DNA of 64,000 nt from Triatoma infestans (lineage: Eukaryota > Arthropoda > Insecta > Hemiptera > Reduviidae), in NCBI GenBank assembly GCA_011037195.1, contig JAAEAF010003762.1, positions 289,584 through 353,583 of the forward strand, given 5' to 3'. Below are positions 23,796-36,129 of the stretch, piece after piece (within the stretch, counting starts at the first letter, position 1; the number at the start of each line of letters is the position of its first letter). The notes beneath the pieces were generated by a model, which saw only the letters and a list, made by a program, of their open reading frames with translations, did no database searches and was not told where the DNA came from. A program made the position numbers and the translations under genes.

Positions 23796-23862
23796 ATTCA
23801 GTAGTTAGTAGTTTATTTCATCTTTTTTATGATGTTTAATGGGGAAAATTTATAAAGAAAAA
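23796..23862 (+). repeat. 67-bp direct repeat, right copy
   Basis: Partner of 22325-22391, with one substitution and small T-run differences. Confidence 0.9.
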
Positions 23863-25140
23863 CGGAATGTTATATTTAAATTAGTAGGTTAATGTTTACA
23901 AATATTAAATTAATTTTATGCAATTTCCCCTATTATAGTATTTTTTAAAATATATTAAAAATTATTAACAAAAATATATATTAAATTTTAAAACTTATAC
24001 TTCAATATTATTTACATTATCTAGTGAAATATTCTCACTCTCCCTCTCGGCACCCCCCTGATCGCCATTTTCATGTAACATAAGTATTTAACGTAGAATA
24101 AATACCATTACATAACATAATATGTTAAACATAAACATAGTGATTTTGAGTACTATAAAAAATTCTGTTGTCATTAAATAGAAAATATTGTACTAACAAA
24201 TATGGCTGTTTATTTACAAAAAAAAAAAAAAAAATCTGGCGGAAACACTCACACAAGTTTCTCTTATTTCAGTTTCCAAAATAGTAATTGACAAAATTCA
24301 CAGTTTTTTTATCGCAAAAACAAAATCACTCATTAATGCAAACACCTTAATAATCCTTGAAGATGCCGGGCACACGCATAATGAGTAAAAATAAATATCT
24401 GAAAAATATATTATTATTATTATTATTATTATAATTATTATAAAAATTACAAAATCTTTAATGAAAAGCCTTTAAACCTATTGAAAATAATTTTATTTGT
24501 AACGAATGAAAAGAGCTAATTTAAGTGAATGTCTTAGTACTTTATGTCCTCAACAGTTGCCACTGTAGGTTTCCTTTGTGTTAAATGTCGCATTAAATAA
24601 TTAATACAAATTGAATTAAATAAAATGGTATGTATTTTTTTTTTTTTAATGACATTAGCTCTTAGCCATACAGCCAGCAACATAATAAATATTTAGTGTT
24701 GTAATAGACGATAAACAATTCGTGATTCAAAATGGTATGTAGTAGGAAACTATAAATATGAAATTATACGAAATTTGTGCAATACGAAATGGATGGTGAA
24801 TATATTAATCAAAATAATTACAAAATTCTTCGTTCCCGAAGGGCTAGTATTCAAGTACTCTAATATAGTATGCTATTTTTGGGTTACTAAAGTTAAGATC
24901 CTACTTCGACAGGGGGTGTGTGTCAGTATGGGCCCGCAAGGGGTATCTGGTGCAAGCAGATACTTGGAGAGTATCTAACCCCTATTTGGCGCAAGCAGAT
25001 ACTTGGGGAATACCAACCCCACGGGTTACCATAGCTCTGTACTCCGTGAACATAGCTATTGAGTACACACGGATAATAGAGAGAGAGAGTAAGAGAGAGA
25101 ATGAATTTAGTAGACTTTAATATTACATATAAATGTAAGG
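23863..25140. other. A+T-rich noncoding, with a third family H 5' end
   Basis: At 24234 atctggcggaaacactcaca starts a family H copy that quickly becomes unrecognisable. An ATT trinucleotide repeat lies at 24409-24442. Just before the SINE, 24915-25020 holds a short duplicated phrase (caagcagatacttgg twice). Confidence 0.45.
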
Positions 25141-25300
25141 GGAAGGGAATATCTAAGTGGTTAGCGTACTGAACTCCCACGCGGAGGTCCCGGATTCGAG
25201 CTCAGCTGTGCTGCAATTAGATTTTTTAGGAGCTTCTACAGCTCACTGTCCGGTGATGGAAAGTGTTGTCTGTAACAAGTAAAAAACAAAACAAAAATTA
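25141..25300 (+). mobile_element. tRNA-derived SINE (first family), 3'-shortened copy
   Basis: The head has aagtggttagcgtactgaac (A-box region) and cccggattcgagctcagctg (B-box region). The body is agcttctacagctcactgtc then ggtgatggaaagtgttgtct. It stops at gtaacaagtaaaaaac, so the last third of the body seen at 40008 is missing. It would be transcribed by RNA polymerase III and mobilised by a LINE partner. Confidence 0.85.
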
Positions 25301-25329
25301 TATTTATAGGGTGGGGGTAACAGTTGTTG

Positions 25330-26945
25330 ACTTTTTTCTCTTTTTTTTGGAGTTCCTCAATGCTGAGGTTTTCCTCAACCAAATATTTCTTTTAATTTCA
25401 GCCTCCAACTGGATCTATACCGGATATCCTCTTCTCTCAGTCGGTACCGTGGAGGCTTTCTCGGACGCCATCTATCCACTTTTCCCTGGGCCTGCCCGTT
25501 CTTCTTCTTCCCTCGGACCTCTTTAGCCTTCCTTCATCCATTCTTTCTATATGGCCATACCAACAAGTCACTTTTCCTCCACCTTCTGCAGCACATTTTT
25601 TAAAACGTTCATTTTCTTTCTTATTTTTCGTTTCATACTCTTTCGAGCCTTGACATTCGTGCTGCCCCTCTTCAGTAATCCATTTCGGTGGCTAAAAGCT
25701 TTTTCTTCAAAGCCGTATTCAAGGTCCAAGTCTCAGCCGCATATAGTAGTATACTTTTACCAGGATGCTACTATACATTAACTTTTTGGTACTATTTAGA
25801 ATTTTGCCGCGCTATAATACGGGGTTCAATATGCCGATTGCTCTTTTTGCCCTTACATTCATTTGCAAAACGTCATTTTTACTAGAAGCATCCCAGCTGA
25901 TGGAGAACCCAAGTATTTGAATTGCTCAACCCTTGGAATTTTTATGTCTTCAATGGTAAAGTCTTTTCCGCTTGTTGTCGGCATATACTCAGTTTTTGCT
26001 GTATTTATCTTTATACTCCATTTTTATTTATTTATTTTTTTTTTATCCCCACCTTTTGGGCGGTGCCCGAGCTCGCGCTGATACCCACCCGTAAAGCACG
26101 CTGCACAGTAGACTACCACAGTCATCTCCTATTCGTTGGCAGATAAATAAAAGGAACCCACATCATCTCCTCCCAGCACTTGATATATTCTTGAGAAGTA
26201 TAGCTAAGAACTGCTATAAGCAAAAGCTATGCACACCACCGTAAAACATACCAAATGTACTCAGTAATTCGCACTCTGTCAAACTTACACATCTCCACCC
26301 ACCCAACCATACCTCCCATATTATATCACCATGAATCCAACCCAAAAATTTGTTCCTACAAAAGCCTCGTTCATACTCCATATAAGCAAACCAACATAAG
26401 GCACAATATAAGGCACAATCAAACCAACATTCACTCCGCGCATGCAACGAGCACAACAGACCGATCTTTATATCGCATTTTTGAAATGCCTCTTTTACAT
26501 TGCGCAGCATTTATTCCATGTCCCCCCAAACTGAGGCTATTATCCCTTGGTTGTCTGCAAACAGCAGACTATGGAGATGCAGATAATTCTCAATTGTAAT
26601 GCCCATAGGTGCGCAAGCTTGGCTCCATTTTTTCAGAATGACATGAATGTATACGTTGAATAGAGTTGGAGAATTGGGCACCGTTGCAGCAGACCTTTAC
26701 TAGAGGAAAATTCTTTCGACAACGCTAATCTTCCTTAACTGTACATCTATTGATTGTAGATTGCTTTTACTATATTTACAAGAGGATTGCCTATTCCTAC
26801 TTCTTTAAGGGCTTCGAAAAGGAGGCGCGAGGTACACTATCGATCGCATTCTTTTTCATCCATGAAGTCCATCTCTACATCTCTTGAACCTGCTTCGCCT
26901 TTTTCCAGTAGCTGCTGCCTAAGTGTAAAAATATTGTCATGTTTA
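25330..26945 (-). pseudogene. 5'-truncated LINE reverse transcriptase remnant with an insertion
   Basis: On the reverse strand the reading starts near 26945 with D-N-I-F-T-L-R-Q-Q-L-L-E-K. It continues M-D-F-M-D-E-K-E-C-D-R, a decayed version of the first catalytic block, then F-E-A-L-K-E-V-G-I-G-N-P-L. Later comes H-S-L-L-F-A-D-N-Q-G, where the usual F/Y-A-D-D has become F-A-D-N. After an interruption it resumes with K-I-N-T-A-K-T-E-Y-M and V-E-Q-F-K-Y-L-G, and ends with A-E-T-W-T-L-N, W-Y-G-H-I-E-R-M and G-R-R-R-T-G-R-P-R-E-K-W. This order is that of RT, thumb and C-terminal region of a non-LTR retrotransposon. There are several frameshifts and stops, and an active-site Asp has changed. The clade is not assigned. 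Endonuclease and ORF1 are absent. Confidence 0.8.
26030..26215 (-). mobile_element. Unclassified insertion in the LINE remnant, with an (AAAT)n-like tail
   Basis: The LINE reading breaks here. The reverse strand shows a G+C-rich block (gggtatcagcgcgagctcgg) followed by aaaaaaaaaataaataaata. A G+C-rich head with an A-rich tetranucleotide tail looks like a short retroposon, but I see no clear tRNA boxes. Confidence 0.4.
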
Positions 26946-27139
26946 TTTTTTAAGTGACTAATTATTATTATTACAGCAACGATGCATGCTAGGTTGGTAA
27001 AGAGAGAAGAAATGAAGATATCCGCAGAAGAATGAGGATGGCGGCGCTCATAGCAGAAAACATTGTACGCAGGAAATCCTACAGTGGTGCGACCATGTCT
27101 AGAGGTTGTGCAATGAAAATTTATCCATAAAACCATTTA

Positions 27140-27490
27140 GTTATAGAAAGAAGTAGCTTATTGAAAAATAGCCTAGTTATAGAAAATCTAGAAGCCATTC
27201 TCGGGGAAACGCAAAAAACTGAAAAAGAAAAAAGATTGTCTGCTGAAAAAAGATTCAGTAAGGTGATACTTCCGGTTGACCGATTTTGATCGGATTCGAT
27301 ACTACCTAAACAGTTTAAACATAAAGCATTTTTTCCTTTTTTTAGATTTTGTTATACACACACACACACACACACACATAACTCATACACACACAAAACT
27401 TCGCTACAAACATTTTTTTCAAACAGGAGAAATCAATATATGTACTTCCGATGTAAACTTAATTCTGGACAGCAATAAGAGCAAGTAAAA
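27140..27490 (+). repeat. Family H 3' fragment with a CA microsatellite
   Basis: Contains a degraded aaaatctagaagccattctc block, gatacttccggttgaccgat, a CA microsatellite at 27355-27395 at the family's usual place, and the end gcaagtaaaaagg. Confidence 0.7.
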
Positions 27491-28897
27491 AGGAAGGTAG
27501 ATAAAACTCCTAGAAAAAACTTTTTGAAAATCCAATCTTCTCTTTTTTAAACAAGAAAAAAATGGAATTCATCAGTAAGACAGAAATCAACAGAGAGTAG
27601 TTGATTGGATTTATATGTGCAATAGTCACACCAGCGTAAGTTTCAGAAATGGTTTTGAAAACGGAAATAGTCCGCCTGTAGACAGAGAGGAAATTGAGCT
27701 AACAGAAAATCAATTAATAACTAGAAAATAGGATAGGTACAACATTGAAAGGGACTTGATGACGCACATTAAAGTTGTGAAATAAAACACGAATGATCTG
27801 GTTTTTTTCTTGCACTTCTTTACTTGCAATAAAGTAACGGTATGTGATGAAACATTTGAAAACGCTTTTACTTATTCAAATTTTGGACAAACTTAAAATT
27901 TTAAAAACTAATCTTATTTATGTATAGCAATAATAGTTGGCGAAACCTGTACACAAAGGACAATGAAATGACAAAAATACTTCATTCTAGAATATGAAAA
28001 GTAAAAAAAAAGTTCTTCCTATTACTAAGAGTAAGAGAAAGTAAAAAAAGTGGAAAAACTGAGCAAATTCTAGTTAAGAGAAACAAATAAATTAATGAGC
28101 ATAAATATAGGTAACAGAGGAAGGTAAAGGGGAAAAAACAAAAAATGAGGACTTAACATTAGGTCAAATCAAAAGAGAGGTAATATATTTTAAAAGGCTT
28201 GCAGGAGATGGAAAATGAGAGGAAAAAGACAGTATTTAAAGACAGGAAGCAAAGAGGCGTGGCGAATGAATATGAGTGGGTAGTTCCAGAGGGAATTCGC
28301 AAGGAATACGAAGGACTTATTGTACGCTGTTGTCTTATATGAGAGAATATAAAGGTGAGGAAGAAATTTGAAATATCTCTATAATACTTCAGCAATTACA
28401 GAAAGAAAAAATTAGACAAAGTGACATATGAAAATGAAAACTGTGAAATTAAAAACATATCTCCATGCTAAATTAAATTTCTGTAGCAACTATATGTAAA
28501 TACTACTTTTTCCAAAATTTTCTTCACTTTATGAAGCATTTTCTATTTTTTTTTTTTTTTTTAAGTAATCTAGAGAATAAAATGTAGGTACGAATAGAAA
28601 TAGAAAACTGTTGAGTGAAAAATGCATAGAGTTCGGACGAGTCATGAAATTCTGATGGAAACATTTAAATGGCAATTCTACATTTTCATCAAGCCTGTAT
28701 TCATGTGTGATGGATGAGGCGGCAGTTAGCCGCCTCCAGTGTGATCACCTCTTGCCGCTCACTAAATCACTCACTATATCAACTGTAAAGTTGGATGGAG
28801 GAAACGCTGCTCACTTACTTCTACATTCATTCACTTGCACTCAGTTAAAAACCCTCTACAATCTCACTAAACACAATATACTCCCCCTACATGCCAA

Positions 28898-28933
<36 letters not shown>

Positions 28934-29161
28934 TACAAAATTCAGCAAATAACAACCCTCTTGTATACTTTAAAGCCATCAAATATTAATTGAAATAAAA
29001 CTGAACAGTAGATTTTAAAACTGGATCATCGGTACAAATGTTCAGTTGCACTCTCAGTTTTCCATTAACTTCATGAAATAATAAAAGTGCACTTGACTTT
29101 TTAAATCGTAATTGAAAAATGGAAAGAAAACACAGCAGTACAATATCACTTTTTTAAAAAA
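27491..29161. other. Noncoding; family H 3' terminus at 28031-28042 and (TA)n at 28900-28932
   Basis: The terminus ctattactaagagtaagaga plus aagt marks another family H copy whose body is not recognisable upstream. A T-run lies at 28546-28562. No gene seen. Confidence 0.45.
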
Positions 29162-29385
29162 TGGAAGGGAATAGCTAAGTGGTCTGTATACTGGACTCCC
29201 ACGCGGAGGACCCGGGTTCGAGTCCAGCTGTGCTGTCCTTAAATTTTTTCTTCCTGCAGCCTCTACAGCTCACTGTACGGTGATGGACAGTGTTGTCTGT
29301 AACGAGAACACCGTCCGGAGGCCGGCAGTGCGCTGAGAAGGCTCCGGGCGCCAATGACGTTCAAGCGCATTAATTTAAAAAAAAA
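29162..29385 (+). mobile_element. tRNA-derived SINE (first family), near-complete
   Basis: The B box is gacccgggttcgagtccagc. The body contains tacagctcactgtacggtga, tggacagtgttgtctgtaac, gtccggaggccggcagtgcg and ctgagaaggctccgggcgcc, then an A-run tail. It matches the copy at 40008 along its length. Confidence 0.9.
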
Positions 29386-30159
29386 AACTTTTTTAAAACT
29401 AGCTAACTGTAATCTTCTTTTAATCTATAATCTTCCATAATCTTCTTAGTTTAATCAAGAGTAATTCTTCTAGTGTATGATTTATGAAGTTGACATTTCG
29501 TGAACAGATATAGTAGTCTGAAAAAAATCTGGGATGAAACATTCACACGATTGAGAGTTAAGACCAGTGTTGGTTCAGTAAGGAAACAAAAAACTTCCCA
29601 GAAAAAACCTATGGCAATACGAGAGAATCTTCGGTTTATACCGAGATCACTGACGCTGTATTAACTCTAATACCTAGGTTTTGCATCATTGAATAATACA
29701 TTAATTATATTGCTAATTTAATCAATAATTGCTTTCAAGTTGTAGTGTTACTGTAATGTAGATTTAGAATTCTTGCGGCGTTGTACCTTGCAATAATAGA
29801 TAAAGAAGTGTATATTCATGGAGAATGTTGCCCCCCTACCACCATACTTTATATTCATGCTCATTTCGGCAAATTCTTATTTGCTGTGAAAATAAAGAAG
29901 AAAATAACAATTAAAAGAAATAAATTAAAAATTCTAATTTATTTAATGAACCAAGAGGGGAATTTTAATGAATTACGTAATATCTCTGGAAAGATCGTTG
30001 AATTATATTTTTACATTTGTCCAGTAACGTTTTTTGTTTTCTTTTCTTACTGCCACCGACTAAGTGTGAATATAGATGGTTCTCAAAGTATTTTATTCCC
30101 TCTATTCTTCGTAATTTTTTAAGTGCTTTAATAAAAGGTGATTAAAAAAAAGAATGACA
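29386..30159. other. Noncoding; family H 5' terminus remnant at 29527
   Basis: At 29527 atctgggatgaaacattcac is the start of a degraded copy. The 113-codon frame at 29781-30122 shows no recognised motif. Confidence 0.4.
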
Positions 30160-30242
30160 AAACCTGATATGTGAACATTCACAAAAATTTCTCTTATTAG
30201 CAAACTTTCTTCAAAGTTATAATTTTAACCAAAATGTTTAGC

Positions 30243-30628
30243 GTGGTATTCTCCATTAATTGTTCGACCCTTTGGCAGGTAATCAATTAAAAGAATCCTT
30301 TGGAATCCCAAAAAACGCTAGCCATAACCTTTCCAGCCGGTGCAATTGTTTTGCTTTCTTCAGTGCAAAGCACTACTTTTGACTCAGGTGTAAAGTAGTG
30401 AGCCAACGTTTCATCCATCGTAACAAATCGACGCAGAAAATCTGTTGAATTCTTCTTAAAACGGCACAAACTTTGCTAAGAAACTCAATTCCTCATTTGT
30501 TTGTGATCAGCATTTAACAAATGCGGCACCACTCTCGCACAAAGCTTTCTCGTACTGAGTTTTTCGTGTAAAATGTGCAGTACCCTTTCTTCCGAGATGC
30601 CAACAGCCTTAGCTACATCTTTAATCGT
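30243..30628 (-). pseudogene. Mariner transposase, N-terminal and first-Asp part
   Basis: On the reverse strand the reading runs T-I-K-D-V-A-K-A-V-G-I-S (helix-turn-helix region), then V-P-H-L-L-N-A-D-H-K-Q, then F-V-T-M-D-E-T-L-A-H-Y, A-G-K-V-M-A-S-V-F-W-D and I-D-Y-L-P-K-G-R-T-I-N-G. These are mariner-family landmarks. The M-D-E-T Asp is the first catalytic residue, but the Trp that normally follows is Leu here. A TGA and a TAG lie in the linker near 30470-30480 and a one-base deletion follows F-W-D-S-K-G-F-F. The second and third catalytic residues are missing because the copy stops at about 30243. Confidence 0.85.
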
Positions 30629-30849
30629 CGATCATCTTGTACCATAATGCCAATGGTACTGAAGTAAGGCAGCATTAAAAAATAAATATTTGACAAAGTA
30701 AATGATTGACATACTAATCAGATAAATAAAAAACTCATGCTAAACATTTACACGAGTTTATTTTACTACAATGATGACAATTCAAAATTTATCAATTTTC
30801 TTTAAACCAGGAAAGTTTACTTAAGGATTAGTTTAACTTATCAGCAAAA

Positions 30850-31069
30850 GTGGTTGGATATAAACATCTAACGGCGAAAAGCCCCTGGAGTTAGAAATCG
30901 AATCGTGTATTCACATCCAGTTGGGCAATAATTTAAATTTGTACGTAAAATATTAGTGAATAAGAAATGACGTAAGTAGTATGCTGGGGAATGGCCGTCA
31001 TTGGTTAGGAAGAAGCGTGAGCGGAACTGGAAGTGAGCAAATGGGCTGTGGGGATAAGGGGTATATGGG
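30850..31069 (+). repeat. Left arm of a near-perfect 218-bp inverted duplication
   Basis: It is the reverse complement of 32183-32400. Landmarks are ttggatataaacatctaacg, gcgaaaagcccctggagtta, atgacggccattc (inverted) and gataaggggtatatgggg. I found about one substitution and two single-base indels by eye. The spacing between arms is 1.11 kb. Confidence 0.95.
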
Positions 31070-32182
31070 GTATATGGGGATTGTAAATGGTGGAGATTGT
31101 ATATGCTATGTTTTCACTGTGTTTTAAACTCATGGAATGTGACTGCGAGCGCTCTCTCAGCATTCTAGCAAAACATAAATTTGCCCTTCCGATTACTAAT
31201 TTTCCTTGTTTTTTAATATTATTTAGATGATGAAAGAATGTTGATAACATTGAATGAAGTAACACTGTAAAATAGAAAAGCTTGACCTTGCAGTTTTTCC
31301 TACATCTCTAAAAAGAATATTTCCTGAAAAAAATCAGCTTTGGCAATACACATCAATATGCAAAGTTTAAAAAACTTGCGAAAAGTCATTTTTGAGAAAA
31401 TCGCAAAAAACTGATAAAAACGACAGTAAATTCTAGAAATTTGGCACTAAAGGAATTTTCATTTTTGTGATATTTTGTTCGCACACATATATTCCAGAAC
31501 ATGTGCTTTTCTAGAAAAATGTTTCAAATAAAGATATTGAGCCTTACTTGTGTAATAGATCATTGGTTGTGCAATAGTTTATTGGAAATCGTTAGAAACT
31601 CTCTTCGAAAAATGTGAGAAAAATTAAAAACACATAAAAAAGCAATTAGGTAAATTGCATTTCTAGTTTACCAAGTTTGGCCAAAACCAGATTAACGGAT
31701 CTCCTAATGGCATCTAAATGAAAAATCAACTGTGTACTTAATGCGATTTTCAGGTTTTGCGATATGTTTAGCCCAAGGATGAATTATTTCTATAAACAAC
31801 TTTTTCATGCTCAGCGACCTCTGACCATGTTTTCCTATGAAAAACTCACTTTATCAAATTTTCTGTATAAAGAGAGTTTCAAGAGTGAGATACTTCTCCC
31901 ACAATAGTAAGAGAAAGTGAAATGTAAAGATTTGTACAACTAAAATAAAACATGATTCCTTTCTTTTTTTTTGAAACTGTCGTAAATATAGAGAACATGA
32001 CGGCACCCCTACCACACACACTCACGCACAAGCACTTATTATCATACACCGTATTTCTGGCGGAAGGTTAGACAAGAAGCGCCGGCCAACTCTGCTCAGA
32101 TTTGGGCAAATGGTTTATGGGAAAAGCGCGTGTTCAGTTTTCCGGACTTTCCTTCATATTATCGGCTACCAGAGATCTACTT

Positions 32183-32400
32183 CCCATATACCCCTTATCC
32201 CCACAGCCCATTGCTCACTTCCAGTTCCGCTCACGCTTCTTCCTAACCAATGACGGCCATTCCCAGCATACTACTTACGTCATTTCTTATTCACTAATAT
32301 TTTACGTACAAATTTAAATTATTGCCCAACTGGATGTGAATACACGATTCGATTTCTAACTCCAGGGGCTTTTCGCCGTTAGATGTTTATATCCAACTAC
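32183..32400 (-). repeat. Right arm of the 218-bp inverted duplication
   Basis: Inverted partner of 30850-31069. It lies beyond the family H 3' end at 31918, separated by about 260 bp of unrecognised DNA. Confidence 0.95.
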
Positions 32401-33129
32401 TTACTCCTTTAATCCAAATTTATTTTGGAATTTTTCACTTAATAAATTCGTGTTTTTTGTGTAAGAAATAATAGTATGAACGTAGAGATTTTTGTTAGTG
32501 AAGTTTTCAGCACAAAGACATGCGTTGGGTCCGAGATTTAAGTTTTATAAATTGGCCAATAAGAAGCAATTTGATCGGAATAATCCTGATCAAAAACTAA
32601 ACCTGAAAACTATTTATCGATTTAATCACAAGTGACAAGACCAAAACTATAGTCCACCATTTGAATAAAGTAGTTATATATTTTTATTTCGTCACTGTTG
32701 TAAACGAAAGATTTTCGAAATTAAGTCTCTACCGGAATTACATATTTTATAGTCTCATGAATACCAGAAAAAAAATCTGATTAGCGAATCGTTTATTTCT
32801 ATGTCTTAGAACAGAATATCTCGAAAATCGAAAAGCCACAAGAAGTGGAACAAGATGTTCTATCTAAGGACAGTGCCACCCTTTAAAGCTGAAACAACAA
32901 TGTGTATTGGGATTTCTATGAGTTAAGAGTTAGTAAATTTGAACAACTCTCCCGATTCACTGGTAGGTTGAAAAATTTACGATACTGCTCGCACTTACAG
33001 TTAAACTAAAGAAATACAAAGAGTAGCGTAAGGCTACAGAGCGGAGCAGCGTGGCAGACTAAGCTGGTAGAGAGTTGCCCTGTTACAGGTTTAAGATACT
33101 ATGTTCTTCAGAAGAAACCTTCCCCGCTT
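32401..33129. other. Noncoding stretch
   Basis: A+T-rich with short family H-like phrases near 32800-32830 (gaatatctcgaaaatcgaaa). No gene seen. Confidence 0.4.
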
Positions 33130-33515
33130 CTATGGTGGCCAGCTAATCCTAAATTCCCATTCTCTTGTACTGCTAGGGGTAAGTAGATGGCTCTTGACTT
33201 CCATAAGATATAGTATTAGGCAGCTCTGATATGTGGTACTACTTCGCCTCCTGTGACTTCTTAGGTGTCGTACTGGTGGATGTCTGTATTTTGCATGTTC
33301 AATGTATAGATTGACATGTGTATGCAGTTCATCACAATTGCCAGAAAATGTCTCATAACAGACTATATTGCCCATCACCACACATCGAGCAGTAGAAGCT
33401 TCTAGGTGTGAAAATCTTAGAGCAGCATTGCGTGGACTCGAACTCAGTCTTTCAAATTCTAATATTACTGCTAACACTGAGCTAATCCCCTGCCCCTTCG
33501 GAAAATATCGTTGCA
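33130..33515 (-). mobile_element. Diverged, longer relative of the first SINE family
   Basis: On the reverse strand gggattagctcagtgttagc is an A box and gactgagttcgagtccacgc a B box. The body (cctagaagcttctactgctc, then ggtgatgggcaatatagtct) aligns with the body of the copy at 40008 with many substitutions. It continues some 200 bp further than the standard copy. The open frame over it is incidental. Confidence 0.65.
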
Positions 33516-33936
33516 CGTTTTGAAGGTAAACCTTGCATTTAATATCTTCCTTTCTAACAGGCATATAATAAAGTATTTTACTATTTTAGTAATTCTTACG
33601 GGATTCAATTTATTGCTCTTTTTTTTTATCACTGACATAAAATAAAGGAAATTAACTAGGCGAAGGTAATTGCATTATTAAGTAGCACTGAGGAAAAGGA
33701 GTGTGGAAGGTTTTAGAGGTTTGCAAAGAGGATAACAAATAGGCTAATGTAGAGCAACAGGACAGGGTGTTGCACAGGTGGCAGGGAAAGTCAGGGAAGT
33801 CACAAGTTAGCTGGCGAGAGGGCACAGGGTCATGAAAATTCATAATTCTTGTGACCCTTTATAGTCTAGTGTAGAGCCGTTTGAGAGGTTGTTAGCGCCG
33901 AAGTGGTTCTCCCTTAATAAAGGTCCACATAACACA

Positions 33937-33980
<44 letters not shown>

Positions 33981-36129
33981 AGCGAACGTAAGAGATGGGT
34001 GAGTGGTGTATTAACTGAAGAGGTAATTCTCGGATTTATGCGGACCCACTATTACTGTTAGCCTTCAATGACAGTTCACACACAACATGGCGCCGAGATT
34101 AAAGCTAAAATCAGCAAATATAGCTCAAGTGTTCCCATATCTTTCTCTTGAGAATATATACAACTCAAATGAGACAAGTTCGCCATTGTAGTAATTGCAG
34201 CACTATTCTCAAAACTATTTCCATTTATATGGATGACAATCCCGAGTAAATTAATAGATAAAATCCGCTGTGAAACACTCACATGACTTTACTGCATATT
34301 ACATAGCCGTAACCGGCTTTCTTCAAACAATTTGTACAGAATGTATTTTTTTTCCTATGCCATTGCTTTGGCAATTCTGCCATTCTCCATCGCGCGGCCC
34401 AGTATAAACGATTGGCTAATGATTTGTTTGATACACAAACTCGGTCTCTTGAAATCTTTTTTACATATTTATATATTTCTCCCACAAACTAAAGACCATA
34501 AGGCACATTACAAAATGAGATTTCATTCACAAAACTAATAATTTTCTAATTATTCTTTAATAATAATTTTTGCATTAAAACCGGTTTTTAAGTTTTAAAA
34601 CCAGTTTTCAAATTTAAATATTCTAGTAAAAAAGTTTTTTATTTTAAACCGTGAAACCGTAGATTCTGTTAACCAGAAAATATAACAGATATTTAAAAAT
34701 GTTAAAAAAACATCAAATAAATAAAAAGAAAACTCACTTAAACGGAAGTAACTTTAAGAAAGATTTGACTCTCATTGGTGGAGATAATGAAATGGAAACA
34801 ACATCCTGTATCGCTGATAGGTCCAAGATTACTAAAATTTCTTATAAACAATACAAAAAAATGGGGAAAACAAATACAAGACTACAGAAACTAGGTAAAT
34901 TTCCACAAAAAGTAGCTGGAGGAGATCTAATGTAAAAGAAGAACTCGATTTTAGTTGTTTATATATACGTATAAGTGAATACATGATTCTGTATTACACC
35001 ATAATACAGTATGGCGTTTAGTATGTAGCTCGTATACATGTAATATGTGAGTGTATGTGTGGTGGAGCTAAGAGAAGAACACTCTGGTTGCTGGCATGCC
35101 ATAGACATTGGTGGTTGTTTTTGGCACACTGTTGCCGAAGTATGGCAGAAAAGTACAATTTTAAAGTTGCCGTAAAGCAATGTTCCACTACTGTTTACTG
35201 GCAAGAAGGAAACTGCACAATATAGAAGTCGTGTCCCTAAACTTGTTGCTATTTCCAAATATGGGTGCCAGTATCCAGAATGTACAATGTAGTGGGTAAC
35301 AGGTTGTATGTTGGTTAGTTATACTATAGCCACCTGATCCCACCGAACTGTAAAACTTTCCCTGTGTAAGAGGTAAAGAAAAAGAAAATTTTGTTTCGCT
35401 TGTATTACCCGACAAGTAAGACCTTGTATTTATGTTTGTGTGTACTTATGTTATGTGCGTCCTCTACTGTGGCCTGACTGAAGATGTCTCAATATAAAAC
35501 ACAGCTTCTTCCAGTTTATTTGTTAAATGACTAGACATTTCATAACCTGGAACACTTGTATTTCCTTCTCTGATACTCAGGCTTCTCAGGTATTCTCTAA
35601 TGGTATTAGGGTCGCAATACATCATGGAAGGTGAATACAGTATCCTCCACTCTCTTCAGAATCTGAAGGCGAATGCTAAGCCTAATTACTTCAGATGTCC
35701 TCTGAGTTTTGAGTAATGTATAGTGAGTTAGGGTTACTAAAAATCAAACGTAGAAAAATTAGCCCATAAAAGCTTGCTAAAGTCGGAGCTTTTTCCTTTT
35801 CTCACCGCGGGATCTTTTTAAACTCATCATGTTCCCAATTGTGATAGAACTATAAATTGTATCACAATTGAGCTCCCTCAGAAACTACAAAAATCAATTT
35901 TTCAAGAAAAATTTTCAACTAAAACTGATTAATTACTCTGTCAGGAGGAGTCAAGGAATCTTATCAGAAGCTACTCCAGAAATCCTATTCAGAGAAGCAT
36001 ATAGCTCCGCCAAAGTTAAGAGCCATCTAACTGCCAACCTCTGGGCAGTTTTTCTTTCCCCATTAACGAACACTGAGCTGTAGAGGGGTCCCAGGACGAG
36101 AAAATCTAGCACGCTTAATGGTGTACTCT
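33516..36129. other. Noncoding; CA microsatellite at 33931-33980; family H 5' end at 34262
   Basis: At 34262 atccgctgtgaaacactcac begins a family H remnant. The open frames at 34699, 35188 and 35868 have no recognisable motifs. Confidence 0.45.

Larger units (their letters stand above)
30160..31918 (+). mobile_element. Composite family H copy, interrupted
   Basis: A degraded 5' end lies near 30164 (cctgatatgtgaacattcac). Internal module blocks run from about 31180 to 31880, and the family 3' end gtaagagaaagt is at 31907-31918. Between them lie a reverse-strand mariner scrap and one arm of a recent inverted duplication, so this is a nested mosaic. Confidence 0.55.

Noticed and set aside
33130..33564. 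144-codon reverse frame
   Set aside because: It lies over a SINE with clear A and B boxes, so the openness is incidental.
34699..34935. 78-codon Lys-rich frame
   Set aside because: Its composition is that expected of A-rich DNA and there is no recognisable motif.
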